DNA of 64,000 nucleotides. It comes from Fodinibius sp034521915. GTDB lineage: Bacteria; Bacteroidota; Rhodothermia; Balneolales; Balneolaceae. Under the pieces are notes generated by a model, which saw only the letters and a list, made by a program, of their open reading frames with translations, did no database searches and was not told the DNA's origin. Every line of letters starts with the position of its first letter. The first letter of the stretch is position 1. Shown piece by piece: positions 1-9,771 of this stretch. The DNA is taken from assembly GCF_034521915.1 (NCBI RefSeq), contig NZ_JAXHLU010000013.1, forward strand, positions 138,153 through 202,152, in the 5' to 3' direction. Both the position numbers and the translations under genes were made by a program.

Positions 1-2
1 AC

Positions 3-986
3 ATGTTTTGGAAAGCTGATGGTGATGAAGCGCTTTGGGGTGGTGGAGAGTTTATGAATACTGAGAAAAACGCTATTGGCGGAAACCTGCGAAGGGTTTA
101 TGTAGGTTACGACCACAACATTTCCAGCAATCTTACCACACGAGTACTGTTTGAAACAAATTCAGGTACTCTAAATCCAAGCGGTAAATTTTCACCAGTC
201 ATCAAACTGGGTTATTTGAAGTGGAAAATACCGGGTGATTTTCTCAATAATCAGGTATTGAGTGTTGGCTTAATCCCCACCCCTATTTTTACCTTCCCGG
301 AAAAATCGTTTGGATACCGTTCCGTAGAAAAAGAGGCGCTGGACGCCCGGGGAATTGGCCGTTCTGCTGATCAGGGTATTTCGTATAGCGCAACGTTTGA
401 TGAAAATTCAAATTATGGCTTTACCGCTTTGGTAGGAAATGGAACCGGTAATAGGCCAACGGATACCAAACGGCTGGAATATACAGGATCTGTATTTGCA
501 AAATTCCTGGACAGTCGGCTCACCGTTGAAACCATGTATAACTATAAGTCGCTGGGAGATGACAGAGAAAATTCTATTCTCCGCGGATTTTTAGGTTACG
601 AGGCGGATTATTTCCGGTTGGGCGGAGAAGTAGCACGGGTATTAAATAGTGTGAATACCCCGCAGGGATACCAGGATGTAGAGCCACTGCTCTATTCGGT
701 ATTTGCCGCGTTTTCAATTCCACAAATCGGGAACCAACTTGAATTTTTTGGGCGGTACGACTGGTACAACCCGGATACGGACTATAATACCGGCAAAGTT
801 TATCCTAATGATCCCCAATTCTTTTCCAATCAGGCCCTGGCGATTTTTGGCCTGAATTTTCAACCAATAGAACGGGTGCAGATTATGCCCAATCTCTATT
901 TTAATATCTATGATGAAAAAAGAGATGACTTTAATGACCGCAAAACAGATATTGTTTTAAGAACAACGATTTACTACTCATTTTAG
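3..986 (+). CDS. Outer-membrane porin-like beta-barrel protein, 5' partial
   Basis: The frame is open to the window edge, so the start and signal peptide are probably missing; 327 residues are visible. Alternating aromatic and polar residues, many Tyr/Phe/Gly stretches and a C-terminal Phe (ending YYSF) are typical of an outer-membrane beta-barrel, resembling phosphate-selective (OprO/P-like) porins. It ends 22 bp before the iron-sulfur subunit of the molybdoenzyme cluster on the same strand, so it may let the oxyanion substrate enter the periplasm. That role is inferred from position. Family assignment is by general character, not by a diagnostic motif. Confidence 0.6.
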   Translation: MFWKADGDEALWGGGEFMNTEKNAIGGNLRRVYVGYDHNISSNLTTRVLFETNSGTLNPSGKFSPVIKLGYLKWKIPGDFLNNQVLSVGLIPTPIFTFPEKSFGYRSVEKEALDARGIGRSADQGISYSATFDENSNYGFTALVGNGTGNRPTDTKRLEYTGSVFAKFLDSRLTVETMYNYKSLGDDRENSILRGFLGYEADYFRLGGEVARVLNSVNTPQGYQDVEPLLYSVFAAFSIPQIGNQLEFFGRYDWYNPDTDYNTGKVYPNDPQFFSNQALAIFGLNFQPIERVQIMPNLYFNIYDEKRDDFNDRKTDIVLRTTIYYSF

Positions 987-1008
987 CCGATACTTAAACC
1001 CAAAGACT

Positions 1009-1995
1009 ATGAATGAACACGATAAAAGCAAAAAGGCCGCAAGTGACTTATCTGTCGTAGCCGAAGAGAATCAATTAAAAGAGATCTTTGGACAGGATTC
1101 GGAAACGTCAGCAGAGAAACTTCCGGAAAATAATAGAAAAGGATTTTTAAAAAAGGCTGCCACAATACTTGGCATGGCTTCAATGTCGTTACCTACCTTG
1201 GTAAAAGAGGGTTTAGCCGCTGTGACGGAAGACCGGACCGATGAATATGATGCTCAATTTATTGAAGATATGCCGGTCTTTGATATTGATGAAGAAGAAA
1301 ATATGATTATCCGCATGCAGAAAGAGCTTCAGACTGCGATGGAAAAACCGATTGAAGAGCGCAGCTGGGTAATGATAATCGATTTAAGAAAATGTACCGG
1401 ATGTGGCGCGTGTACCGTATCATGTGTTGCTGAAAATCATCTACCTGCGGGAGTGGTTTACCGGCCGGTTATTGAAGAGGAAATCGGTACCTACCCAAAT
1501 GTATCTCAACAATCACTTCCCCGGCCTTGTATGCAGTGTGAAGAGCCACCTTGTGTACCCGTTTGCCCGGTAAATGCAACCTGGGTACGTCCCGATGGCA
1601 TTATTGATATGGATTATGACCAATGTATAGGATGTAAATACTGTATTACGGCTTGTCCCTACCACGCGCGCACGTTCGATTTTGGGATTAATTATACCGA
1701 CGGGACCCCTGCCAAACAACCGTATGAAAAAGCTGCGAATTACGAATACAACAAAGGATATACCCATGATGATGGGGATCCAGTAATTGGCAGTGTTAGA
1801 AAATGTCATTTCTGTACTCATAAACTTGAGGAAGGGATGCTGCCCTCATGTGTAACAACATGCATAGGATACGCCACCTATTTTGGGGATGCCAATAATC
1901 AAGATAGTCTGGTTTCAGAACTGCTGGGTCAGCGCAATCAATTCAGGTTGAAAGAAGAGCTGGGTACCAAACCCCGGGTTTATTATCTCACCTGA
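1009..1995 (+). CDS. Molybdopterin oxidoreductase iron-sulfur subunit (TtrB/PsrB-like)
   Basis: 328 aa electron-transfer subunit. Four cysteine clusters typical of the DmsB/PsrB/TtrB family are visible: CTGCGACTVSC near residue 129, CMQCEEPPCVPVC near 174, CIGCKYCITAC near 206 and KCHFC followed by CVTTC near 265. Together they would bind four [4Fe-4S] clusters that pass electrons between the membrane anchor and the catalytic subunit. The N-terminus has about 45 extra residues and then NRKGFLKKAA, resembling a degenerate twin-arginine motif, so periplasmic export (perhaps with the catalytic subunit) is plausible. It is followed by the NrfD anchor after 29 bp. Substrate cannot be read from this subunit. 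Confidence 0.88.
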   Translation: MNEHDKSKKAASDLSVVAEENQLKEIFGQDSETSAEKLPENNRKGFLKKAATILGMASMSLPTLVKEGLAAVTEDRTDEYDAQFIEDMPVFDIDEEENMIIRMQKELQTAMEKPIEERSWVMIIDLRKCTGCGACTVSCVAENHLPAGVVYRPVIEEEIGTYPNVSQQSLPRPCMQCEEPPCVPVCPVNATWVRPDGIIDMDYDQCIGCKYCITACPYHARTFDFGINYTDGTPAKQPYEKAANYEYNKGYTHDDGDPVIGSVRKCHFCTHKLEEGMLPSCVTTCIGYATYFGDANNQDSLVSELLGQRNQFRLKEELGTKPRVYYLT

Positions 1996-2024
1996 TTTTT
2001 TACAAACCTCTAAATTTTTTCATT

Positions 2025-3200
2025 ATGTCAACTAACACAGCAACATTCAAAATAGACAGAAATAAAGATTTCAAGATATCACTGGGGGTTTCAATTGCAG
2101 CACTCCTCATTGGTGCCATAGGAATTTTCCAGATGTTTGTGATGCACTACCATGGCGCCCTGACAAGCTACGTACCCTGGGGATTGTTGGTAGGTGCCTA
2201 CATTTACATGATATGGATTGAGGTTGGAACTATACTGGCCTTCATTATTCTCTATTATGGTATGAAAATGAAGTCTTTGGAGAAGCTAACGCCCGTGGTG
2301 CTCATAGCCGCAATATCAGCCCTGGCGGCAGCTATGACTCTGGTGGGAACAAAACTTGGCCATCCATTCCGGGCCTGGAAGGTATTCCTGGAACCTAGTT
2401 TTAGTTCGGTAATGATCTGGGAAATCTGGACACATATCCTCTTCATTTTTCTGCTGCTTGGCATGCTCTATGCTACCATAAAAAACAAGCATGTTCTCAT
2501 GAAACGACTTAGCTTTATTAGTGTGCCTATAGGAATTGTATTTATCAGTTTGGTGGGGGCACTTTTTGGCGTGGTGGCGGCACGTCCGTTCTGGAACGTA
2601 TCGGTTATGCCGCTCATGTTCTTTATCGCTTCTATCGTTGCTGGTGTAGCGTTGTTAATACTTATTCACTTACTCTTTTCACCAACCAAGGGTACCCAAG
2701 CTTATACAAAGACGGCTGAAAAACTAACCCGTACATTTATTGGGGCTATATCCATAGGAATTATTGCTGCTCTGGGAAATGCAATTATCATCGCTTTTCC
2801 CAATGTACCGGCTTATGACGAAGCTCTTCAGCTTGTTCTTTTCGGACCATATTGGTGGACCACCTGGATCATTCATATTGGCATTGGCATTATTATTCCG
2901 CTTGCGCTGCTGTTCTTTTTCAGTCAAAATCTAAAAGCTGTCGGTACGGCCGCCGTTTGCTATCTGATCGGCTTCTCAATGGTACCCGTAAATATTATTA
3001 TTCCGGGACTTGCTTACCCGATGTCGGGCATGGAGGGAATTGAGGAGGCCTTCAATCACGCAAAACTATCGTTTGAATATACTCCTGCATTGGTGGAATG
3101 GCTAGTAGTAATATTTGCAGTAGGTTTAGCACTATTCATATTTACACTTGGGTATAGATACATTCTTCAGCCGTATTTTGAACGGACATTGAATCAATAA
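2025..3200 (+). CDS. NrfD/PsrC-family membrane anchor subunit (TtrC-like)
   Basis: 391 aa, very hydrophobic, with about nine or ten membrane segments (for example near residues 18-38, 51-71, 86-106, 122-142, 160-180 and up to 355-375). This matches the NrfD/PsrC/TtrC quinol-oxidising anchor family, which takes electrons from the quinone pool and passes them to the Fe-S subunit. It lies between the Fe-S and catalytic subunit genes with gaps of 29 and 46 bp, so one operon is likely. The order Fe-S, anchor, catalytic subunit is that of ttrBCA. No heme-binding pattern is obvious. Confidence 0.85.
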   Translation: MSTNTATFKIDRNKDFKISLGVSIAALLIGAIGIFQMFVMHYHGALTSYVPWGLLVGAYIYMIWIEVGTILAFIILYYGMKMKSLEKLTPVVLIAAISALAAAMTLVGTKLGHPFRAWKVFLEPSFSSVMIWEIWTHILFIFLLLGMLYATIKNKHVLMKRLSFISVPIGIVFISLVGALFGVVAARPFWNVSVMPLMFFIASIVAGVALLILIHLLFSPTKGTQAYTKTAEKLTRTFIGAISIGIIAALGNAIIIAFPNVPAYDEALQLVLFGPYWWTTWIIHIGIGIIIPLALLFFFSQNLKAVGTAAVCYLIGFSMVPVNIIIPGLAYPMSGMEGIEEAFNHAKLSFEYTPALVEWLVVIFAVGLALFIFTLGYRYILQPYFERTLNQ

Positions 3201-3246
3201 CAGGTCATTTATAAAGAAAATTTTAAAATTAAGCACGGTATTAGTT

Positions 3247-6200
3247 ATGAGTTCACAAAAAAACCAAGGCATTAGCAGAAAAGACTTTTTAAAAACAGCT
3301 GCATTTGTAGGTGGTATTCCAGCATTGCTTTCACAGTGCCAACGTGCTGAAGAATTAAACGAAAAAGTGATGGCTGGCGACCTATCTGGGGTGGAGTTCT
3401 ACGATATTTCAAAACCGGAAAACATCATTTACACAACCTGTTTGAATTGTAATACCGGATGCCATATCAAAGCAAAAATATCAGATGGCGTTGTTGTAAA
3501 AATAGACGGTAACCCGTTTAGCCCATGGACAATGAATCCTCATATCCGCTATAATCACAGTCCGGCCAATAAAGAAATTGCCAAACTGGATGGTGCTATT
3601 TGTCCTAAAGGGCAGGCCGGTATTCAAACTATGTATGATCCGTATCGAATTCGTACCGTTCTGAAACGGGATGGAAAACGTGGAAGTGGAAAATGGAAAA
3701 GCATCCCTTATGAGCAGGCTGTAAATGAAGTAGTTAACGGCGGTAAATTATTCAGCCATATACCGGGCGAAGAAAACCGCGAGGTGGAGGGATTGAAGGA
3801 TATTTGCGCCATGCGTGATCCCAAGCTGATGAAAAAGATGAAAGCCGATGTGGATAAAATTCACAACGATGAAATGACCGTTGACCAGTTCAAGGAAAAA
3901 TATAGTGAGCATCTGGATAAACTAATTGACCCTGATCACCCAGATTTAGGACCGAAAAACAATCAGCTTGTCTTTAATTACGGTCGAATGAAGGCCGGCC
4001 GTTCCGAATTTGTAAAACGGTTTGTACATCAAGCTTTCGGCAGTGTTAACAAACCAGGACACACCACAACATGCCAGGGATCGCTCTATTTTGCCTCTAA
4101 AGCCATGAATACGCAATATATTGACGGAGAATGGACGGGCAGTGAAAAAGCCTATTGGCAGGCCGATCTCAAGAATGCCGAATTCGTCATTTTTGCCGGT
4201 TCTAATGCTTTTGAGGGAGGATATGGCCCACCCTTAAGAACAAATAAAATTACAAACGGACTTACCGAAGGGCGGCTAAAATTTGCAGTAGTTGATCCAA
4301 GAATGAGTAAGCTGGCCGCCAAAGCCTGGAAATGGATACCGGGTAAACCCGGTAGTGAAGCGGCTCATGCCCTTGCAATGATTCAGTGGATTATCGATAA
4401 CAAACGATATGATGAAACCTATCTGCGTGCGGCAAATAAAGCCGCAGCCACGGCTGTTAATGAGCCCAACTGGAGCAATGCCCCCTGGCTGGTAAAAATT
4501 GATGAAAATGGCGAACCCGGTGACTTTCTGAGAGCGGGTGACCTTCCTGAATCAATTCGTCCGGCCGGAGATGCAGATCGTTTTATCGTGCTTGATAACG
4601 GCCGTATTAGAGCATTAAATCCCAATGACACCCAAAATGTTGTAACCGGCGATTTACTAGTTGATACTACTGTTGGAGGAATTCCAGTAAAAAGTAGTAT
4701 GCAGCTACTCTACGAATCATCCAAAGAACACACCATCGAAGAGTGGGCCGAGATTTGTGATATTACGCCAAAGATGATTACAGAAGTAGCAAAAGAATTT
4801 ACTGCTCATGGCAAAAAGGCCGCGGCCGATATTCATCGCGGGGTATCACAGCATACGAATGGCTATTACAATGTCGCCGCCTGGATGAGCCTTAACTTAT
4901 TGATCGGAAACTTTGGATGGAAAGGGGGTATGAGCTACCCTTCTACCTACAATGTAGATGGCGGCAAAGACGGACAACCATTTGATATTAAAAAAATGCA
5001 CCCGGATAAGCTGTCCCCGTTCGGCACCGACATCGTCCGGCATGGAGAATCTTACGAAAAACATACTACCTTTGAAGGTTATCCGGCCAAACGACCATGG
5101 TATCCACTCTCATCAGATGTTTACCAAGAAGTGATTCCTTCTATAGGCGATGCTTATCCTTATCCCGTCAAGGCTTTTATAATGTATATGGGAGCACCGA
5201 ACTATGCCCTGCCTGCCGGACATAAGCTCAATGAAATTATGAGCGATACGGAAAAAATGCCGCTTTTTATTGCCAGTGATATAACGGTGGGAGCTACCTC
5301 AGCGTTTGCTGATTATATCTTCCCAGATGGAACCTACCTGGAGCGATGGGAATTTCACGGGACACACCCCAACTGTACTCAAACTGTTCAGGGAGTTCGT
5401 ACGCCTGTAATTACCCCTCTTGTAGATTCTTGTGAGGTATATGGGGAAGAACAGTATATGAGCCTGGAAAGTATGTTGATGGCGTTTGCAGAGGGCCTAA
5501 ATCTGAGCGGATTCGGAGAAAATGGATTTGGAAACGGGCAAAAATTCACCCATCAGGATCACTTTTATCTAAAGATGGTAGCCAATATGGCCTCCGATGG
5601 TACACCGGTGCCCGATGCGACCGATGAAGAATTAGACTTACTGGAAAAAACAAGAAAACATATTGAACCGTACGTTTTTGATGTCAATCGGTGGAAAGAG
5701 AGCGTCGGTGAGGAACTCTGGAAAAAAGTAGCTTATGTGATGACCCGAGGTGGGCGATTTATGAATTACCCTGATACCTATGAAGGTGAACAGCTTACCA
5801 ATGCGTTTGATAAGCAAATCAATATGTATTGCGAAAATACGGCAAGAACCATTAACAGCATGACCGGTGAACATTTCAGCGGTATTCCCGAGCATAACCC
5901 GGTTACAGATAGCCTTGGCAGAGAAGTAAAGGATTGGGAAGAGGGGTATGACCTGCAGTTGAGTACCTATCGGCAAACAACCCAAACCAAATCCAGAACC
6001 AATGTTGCCTACTGGCTGCTGGCCATCAGTCCTGAGAATTATATTCTCATGAACAGCATGACAGCTCGCAAAAAGGGACTGAAAACAGATGATGAAGTGG
6101 TCATTAAAAGCAAGACCAATCCGGAAGGAATTTGGGATCTTGGTGAAATGGGTACTAAAAAAGTGAAAGGAAAGATTAAAGTGGTGGAAGGAATGCGTCC

Positions 6201-6423
6201 CGGAACCGTCACCTTTTCACTCGGTTTTGGACAGTGGGGCAATGGTGCCCGAGATACGGTGGTAGACGGTGATGTAATAAAAGGTGATAAACGCCGTGGA
6301 CGTGGAATACATGCCAATGCCGTAATGGCCGTAGATCCTTATTTGGAAAATACCGCTTTTAGTGACATTGTGGGAGGAAGCGCAGTATTTTATGATACAT
6401 GGGTAAAAGTGGAAAAAGTATAA
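3247..6423 (+). CDS. Molybdopterin oxidoreductase catalytic subunit (TtrA/PsrA/ArrA-like)
   Basis: 1058 aa DMSO-reductase-family catalytic subunit. The N-terminus has SRKDFLKTAAF, a twin-arginine-like signal with Lys in place of the second Arg, followed by LLSQC, a possible lipobox. A [4Fe-4S] motif CLNCNTGC begins near residue 65 with the fourth Cys in CPKGQAG near 119. HTTTCQGS near residue 276 offers a Cys as probable Mo ligand. The C-terminal part holds the molybdopterin-dinucleotide-binding domain. Length is close to tetrathionate reductase TtrA (about 1000 aa) and longer than typical ArrA (about 850 aa). The operon order and the TauE neighbour favour a sulfur-oxyanion reductase, but the nearby arsenic operon keeps arsenate reductase open. 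Confidence 0.82.
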   Translation: MSSQKNQGISRKDFLKTAAFVGGIPALLSQCQRAEELNEKVMAGDLSGVEFYDISKPENIIYTTCLNCNTGCHIKAKISDGVVVKIDGNPFSPWTMNPHIRYNHSPANKEIAKLDGAICPKGQAGIQTMYDPYRIRTVLKRDGKRGSGKWKSIPYEQAVNEVVNGGKLFSHIPGEENREVEGLKDICAMRDPKLMKKMKADVDKIHNDEMTVDQFKEKYSEHLDKLIDPDHPDLGPKNNQLVFNYGRMKAGRSEFVKRFVHQAFGSVNKPGHTTTCQGSLYFASKAMNTQYIDGEWTGSEKAYWQADLKNAEFVIFAGSNAFEGGYGPPLRTNKITNGLTEGRLKFAVVDPRMSKLAAKAWKWIPGKPGSEAAHALAMIQWIIDNKRYDETYLRAANKAAATAVNEPNWSNAPWLVKIDENGEPGDFLRAGDLPESIRPAGDADRFIVLDNGRIRALNPNDTQNVVTGDLLVDTTVGGIPVKSSMQLLYESSKEHTIEEWAEICDITPKMITEVAKEFTAHGKKAAADIHRGVSQHTNGYYNVAAWMSLNLLIGNFGWKGGMSYPSTYNVDGGKDGQPFDIKKMHPDKLSPFGTDIVRHGESYEKHTTFEGYPAKRPWYPLSSDVYQEVIPSIGDAYPYPVKAFIMYMGAPNYALPAGHKLNEIMSDTEKMPLFIASDITVGATSAFADYIFPDGTYLERWEFHGTHPNCTQTVQGVRTPVITPLVDSCEVYGEEQYMSLESMLMAFAEGLNLSGFGENGFGNGQKFTHQDHFYLKMVANMASDGTPVPDATDEELDLLEKTRKHIEPYVFDVNRWKESVGEELWKKVAYVMTRGGRFMNYPDTYEGEQLTNAFDKQINMYCENTARTINSMTGEHFSGIPEHNPVTDSLGREVKDWEEGYDLQLSTYRQTTQTKSRTNVAYWLLAISPENYILMNSMTARKKGLKTDDEVVIKSKTNPEGIWDLGEMGTKKVKGKIKVVEGMRPGTVTFSLGFGQWGNGARDTVVDGDVIKGDKRRGRGIHANAVMAVDPYLENTAFSDIVGGSAVFYDTWVKVEKV

Positions 6424-6497
6424 TCATTTAATACTCAATGGTGTTGGAACATGGCTCTTACACCTTATCAATTTTCTAATTCAACTCAGATAAACTT

Positions 6498-6833
6498 ATG
6501 GATAAAAAACAAAAAGACATTCCACAACCCTTTATCGATTTTACAATAGATTATCCTGATGTGGGGCAGGCTTATGCTGAATTGGGCCACGCCGTTCACA
6601 GCGCAGGACCTATTGACAAGAAAACCCGGGAACTCATCAAGCTGGCGATGTCGTGCGGAGCTCAAAAAGAAGGGGCCGTTCATTCCCACACGCGAAAAGC
6701 ACTTGAGGCCGGTTGCACTAAAGAAGAAATTCATCATGTAGTTCTGCTTTTGTTGCCAACGGTGGGCATGCCGTCGATGATGGCCGCTATGACCTGGGTG
6801 AATGATATACTTGATGAAGAAGCAGAAGAATAA
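6498..6833 (+). CDS. Carboxymuconolactone decarboxylase (CMD/AhpD-like) family protein
   Basis: 111 aa, all-helical CMD family: KTRELIKLAMSCGAQKEGAV, then HSHTRKALEAGCTKEEIHHV. The His after the helix turn is conserved, but the CxxC redox pair of AhpD is absent (GAVHSH in its place), so AhpD-type peroxidase-reductant activity is unlikely. It lies 75 bp after the molybdoenzyme catalytic gene and 20 bp before the exporter gene, in the same direction, and probably belongs to the operon. Its role with the reductase is unknown. Confidence 0.75.
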   Translation: MDKKQKDIPQPFIDFTIDYPDVGQAYAELGHAVHSAGPIDKKTRELIKLAMSCGAQKEGAVHSHTRKALEAGCTKEEIHHVVLLLLPTVGMPSMMAAMTWVNDILDEEAEE

Positions 6834-6853
6834 GTACAGAAATTATATTAACC

Positions 6854-7588
6854 TTGAGTATTGAACTTGTTGGACTGCTTACATTAGGCGTTTTTATTGT
6901 TTCTATCCTCTATTCATCTGTGGGCCACGCCGGTGCCTCTGGATATATTGCGGTGATGTCGCTATTTAATATAGCTCCCGAAGAGATCAAACCAGCGGCA
7001 CTGAGCCTGAATATCCTCGTGGCTATTATTGGGTTTCTGAATTTTTATCGTGCTGGCCATTTCTCGTGGAAATTTACCTGGCCGTTTGTGGTCTTGTCGA
7101 TTCCGGCAGCCTTTGCAGGCGGATATTTGAATTTACCTGCTGATATTTTTGAAATATTGGTCGGTGCTATTCTTTTGTTTTCTGCTGTACGATTTTTATT
7201 TAAAATGAAAGAACCGGATGATATTGTAGATATACATCCATCGGTTAAAGTGTCTTCCGGTGCCGGTATTGGATTTTTAGCCGGTCTCACGGGAACTGGT
7301 GGGGGAATCTTTTTAACCCCCTTTATTTTATTGATGAAATGGGCACCCGTAAAAGCTACGGCTGCTGCCTCTGTTGTTTTTATCCTGGTAAACTCTATTG
7401 CCGGTTTGGCCGGTAATATTACCGCCACGACTACGCTCCCGACTTTTATTTTACCGATGGCGATGGCAGTAATGGTCGGTGGATTTGCCGGCTCATACCT
7501 GGGGAGTAAATCGTGGAATGCAGTAACTATAAAACGGGCTCTATCCATCGTTCTTTTTATAGCGGGAATAAAGCTTATATTTACTTGA
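6854..7588 (+). CDS. TauE/SafE-family sulfite/anion exporter
   Basis: 244 aa with about eight membrane helices, beginning with VFIVSILYSSVGHAGASGY and containing GLTGTGGGIFLTP in the middle; the repeated G-rich motif in each half is the hallmark of the TauE/SafE (DUF81) family, which exports sulfite, sulfoacetate or related organosulfur anions. The start shown is TTG; no stronger ATG lies upstream in frame. Position in the molybdoenzyme operon suggests export of a reduction product such as sulfite or thiosulfate, which is an inference. Confidence 0.8.
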   Translation: MSIELVGLLTLGVFIVSILYSSVGHAGASGYIAVMSLFNIAPEEIKPAALSLNILVAIIGFLNFYRAGHFSWKFTWPFVVLSIPAAFAGGYLNLPADIFEILVGAILLFSAVRFLFKMKEPDDIVDIHPSVKVSSGAGIGFLAGLTGTGGGIFLTPFILLMKWAPVKATAAASVVFILVNSIAGLAGNITATTTLPTFILPMAMAVMVGGFAGSYLGSKSWNAVTIKRALSIVLFIAGIKLIFT

Positions 7589-7653
7589 AAATAGAATCAA
7601 ACATACGCGCCCAGCTCTTGATTAGAATCTTGAATATGGAAACCTATTAGCAA

Positions 7654-8613
7654 ATGTTAAAAGACAAACACGGTCGTATCCACAATTATCTGAGAGTATC
7701 CTTAACCGAAAGGTGTAACTTTCGTTGCACATATTGTATGCCGGAAGAGGGTATTGATCTGACCCCGAAATCGCATATTTGCACCTATGAAGAGCTCTTA
7801 CAAATAATTGATACGTTTATAGATCTGGGTGTTAATAAAATACGCCTTACTGGTGGGGAGCCGCTCGTACGCAAAGATGCCGATCACATTCTTCATGAAC
7901 TTGGCAAACGTCCGGTTGAACTTGCCATTACGACCAACGGCTTGATCGTAGACCGATTTATTGACGTATTTGAGTCCTGTGGTTTGAAAAATGTAAATGT
8001 AAGCTTGGACACGATGGATCCTGATAAATTCACTCTCATCACTCGCCGTTCGGGTTTCGATCGTGTACTCGAAAATATCTATACCCTTGTGGAGCGCGGA
8101 TTCAATACCAAAATTAACATGGTAGTGATGCGCGGAATGAACGAGGAAGAGATCGCAGATTTTGCGACACTTGCAAAAGATCTTCCGATAATCATCCGTT
8201 ACATCGAATTTATGCCGTTTGACGGTAATCGATGGAACTATGAGAAAATGGTTCCGGCCGACGAAATCAGGGATCGCCTCTCAGAGCGTTATACCTTAAT
8301 TCGTGGTGAAGATGCCCCGCATGACACCACCAAACATTACAACATCGATGGATTCAAGGGGCAAATAGGTGTCATCAGTTCCATGAGTGAGCAGTTTTGC
8401 GGAAGCTGTAACCGTATTCGCCTGCTTGCTAATGGCTCCATCAAAAATTGCCTATTCTCCCCCGATGAAACCAATTTGTTGCAACCGTTACGAAATGGAG
8501 AAGAACTGGAGCCAATCATCAAGGAGGTAATCTATCACAAAAAAGCCAAACACGCTGGGATGTTTAATCTGTCCAATCAGAAAAACCGAACGATGACGAC
8601 GATTGGGGGATAA
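7654..8613 (+). CDS. moaA: GTP 3',8-cyclase MoaA (molybdopterin biosynthesis)
   Basis: 319 aa radical-SAM enzyme that converts GTP to the cyclic intermediate leading to precursor Z. The N-terminal cluster CNFRCTYC (Cys21, 25, 28), the radical-SAM motif LTGGEPLVRKD and the C-terminal cluster CGSC (near 249-252) plus a further Cys near 266 are all present. The protein ends in the conserved IGG, as MoaA does. No other moa gene is in the window. It lies 65 bp after the exporter gene on the same strand and probably supplies cofactor to the molybdoenzyme encoded upstream. Confidence 0.95.
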   Translation: MLKDKHGRIHNYLRVSLTERCNFRCTYCMPEEGIDLTPKSHICTYEELLQIIDTFIDLGVNKIRLTGGEPLVRKDADHILHELGKRPVELAITTNGLIVDRFIDVFESCGLKNVNVSLDTMDPDKFTLITRRSGFDRVLENIYTLVERGFNTKINMVVMRGMNEEEIADFATLAKDLPIIIRYIEFMPFDGNRWNYEKMVPADEIRDRLSERYTLIRGEDAPHDTTKHYNIDGFKGQIGVISSMSEQFCGSCNRIRLLANGSIKNCLFSPDETNLLQPLRNGEELEPIIKEVIYHKKAKHAGMFNLSNQKNRTMTTIGG

Positions 8614-8721
8614 TTTAAAATGGAAAAAGATATTATAAGTCTAATATCCTCATACTATTCTTGAGATCTGAACACGTTATTCAGCCCTTCAATACGGTTA
8701 GAATTCAAGAAATATAGATTT

Positions 8722-9027
8722 TCAACAGCGCTCTCCGTCTATTGCAGCGCTGAGATTCTGGACAAGCGGAATTACAAGGTCATTTATTTCTTTTATTCCT
8801 TCCTTGTCTAAACAATAGCAGGTTCGTACTCCGTCAATTTCACCTTTTATAATACCGGTTTTTTTTAACGCTTTCAGATGCTGTGAAACCGTTGACTGTG
8901 CCAGGGGAAGCTGTTCAGTAATATCACTGCAGATGCAGGTTTCTCGTTCTGCTAGCAATTCTATGATCGCGATGCGGGCCGGGTGCCCGAAGGCTTTCGG
9001 GATAGCATGGCGTAATATCTTTATCAA
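8722..9027 (-). CDS. arsR: ArsR-family arsenic repressor, copy 1
   Basis: 101 aa winged-helix regulator. The segment ELLAERETCICSDI holds the paired Cys typical of As(III)-sensing ArsR proteins, followed by the recognition helix LAQSTVSQHLKALK. It is closely related to the second arsR at 10,829, sharing most residues from GHPARIAIIELL to GVRTCYCLD, but the N-terminus differs and is shorter, so either a frameshift or a truncation has altered it. The other copy ends in DNCC, this one in GERC. It is last in the reverse-strand ars operon, 10 bp after arsC. Confidence 0.85.
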   Translation of the reverse strand: MIKILRHAIPKAFGHPARIAIIELLAERETCICSDITEQLPLAQSTVSQHLKALKKTGIIKGEIDGVRTCYCLDKEGIKEINDLVIPLVQNLSAAIDGERC

Positions 9028-9037
9028 TAAATGAAGC

Positions 9038-9635
9038 TCAAATCTTTGACATCATATAATACATCTCTGAAGCGATTTGCCGGCAGCGTTCGTCGTAGAT
9101 TTCCTTCTCTTTTGGGGTACCATCCGACTCTTTAGGATCGATATACGGAATAGAAAATCGCTTTTCAGCTCCCGGCACTACAGGACAATTTGCATCGGCA
9201 TCCGAGCAGGTCATAATAGCGGCAAAATCTTTTGTGGGATTATAGGAGTTGTCGAACGTTTTGGAAAAGCAGATCAACGGCTCGGATTCATCATCAAAAT
9301 AGACCTTATACTTTGGATTTTCTCCACCGGGATTTTCAACCCTAAACCCGGCCCTTTCTATTGCCTGCCACAGCCCTTGGATTAAAAGCCGTAGCTTCGG
9401 TTCCACCGGAATAGGTTTCCACATTATCTATTCCAAAATAATCGGCTATCGCTGCCGCCCAAATCTGACACAGATGACTGCGTCGACTGTTGTGGGTGCA
9501 AATGAAGGTTAATTTAGGCTGATCTTTTGAGCGTATGTAATTAGCAATTTCTTCAAGTTTACGCTTTCGTTCATCTGGTATCTCATTAACTAAAGCATCC
9601 AGATCGTCAATGTAAGATTGTAATTTTTGGTACAT
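9038..9635 (-). CDS. arsC: Thioredoxin-coupled arsenate reductase ArsC-type phosphatase, frameshifted
   Basis: Two overlapping frames join into one protein of about 200 aa. The first part (from 9635) contains the P-loop CTHNSRRS of low-molecular-weight phosphatase-type arsenate reductases; the second (to 9038) contains MTCSDADANCP, with the two further Cys used to relay the disulfide to thioredoxin. The frame changes near 9,370, in the stretch NPRA-AIERAGF. It reduces arsenate to arsenite, the substrate of ArsM next in the operon. The domain order is intact apart from one indel, so a sequencing error or a recent mutation is more likely than old decay. Confidence 0.8.
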
Positions 9636-9771
9636 ATAATTGGTTGGTTTATAGATGCTAAAATCTGGACTGCGAAGTTTAATTCCGTTCCGCAGCAGAG
9701 CTACGGAACGAGAATAATTCAGTATTTCTCTTTCCCGACGCAGAGTATCGAGACGAGATAGTCAGTAAAAT

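Noticed and set aside
3247..6423. Firm assignment as respiratory arsenate reductase ArrA
   Set aside because: The ars operon is close, but length, operon order and the TauE neighbour fit TtrA/PsrA-type enzymes at least as well; left open.
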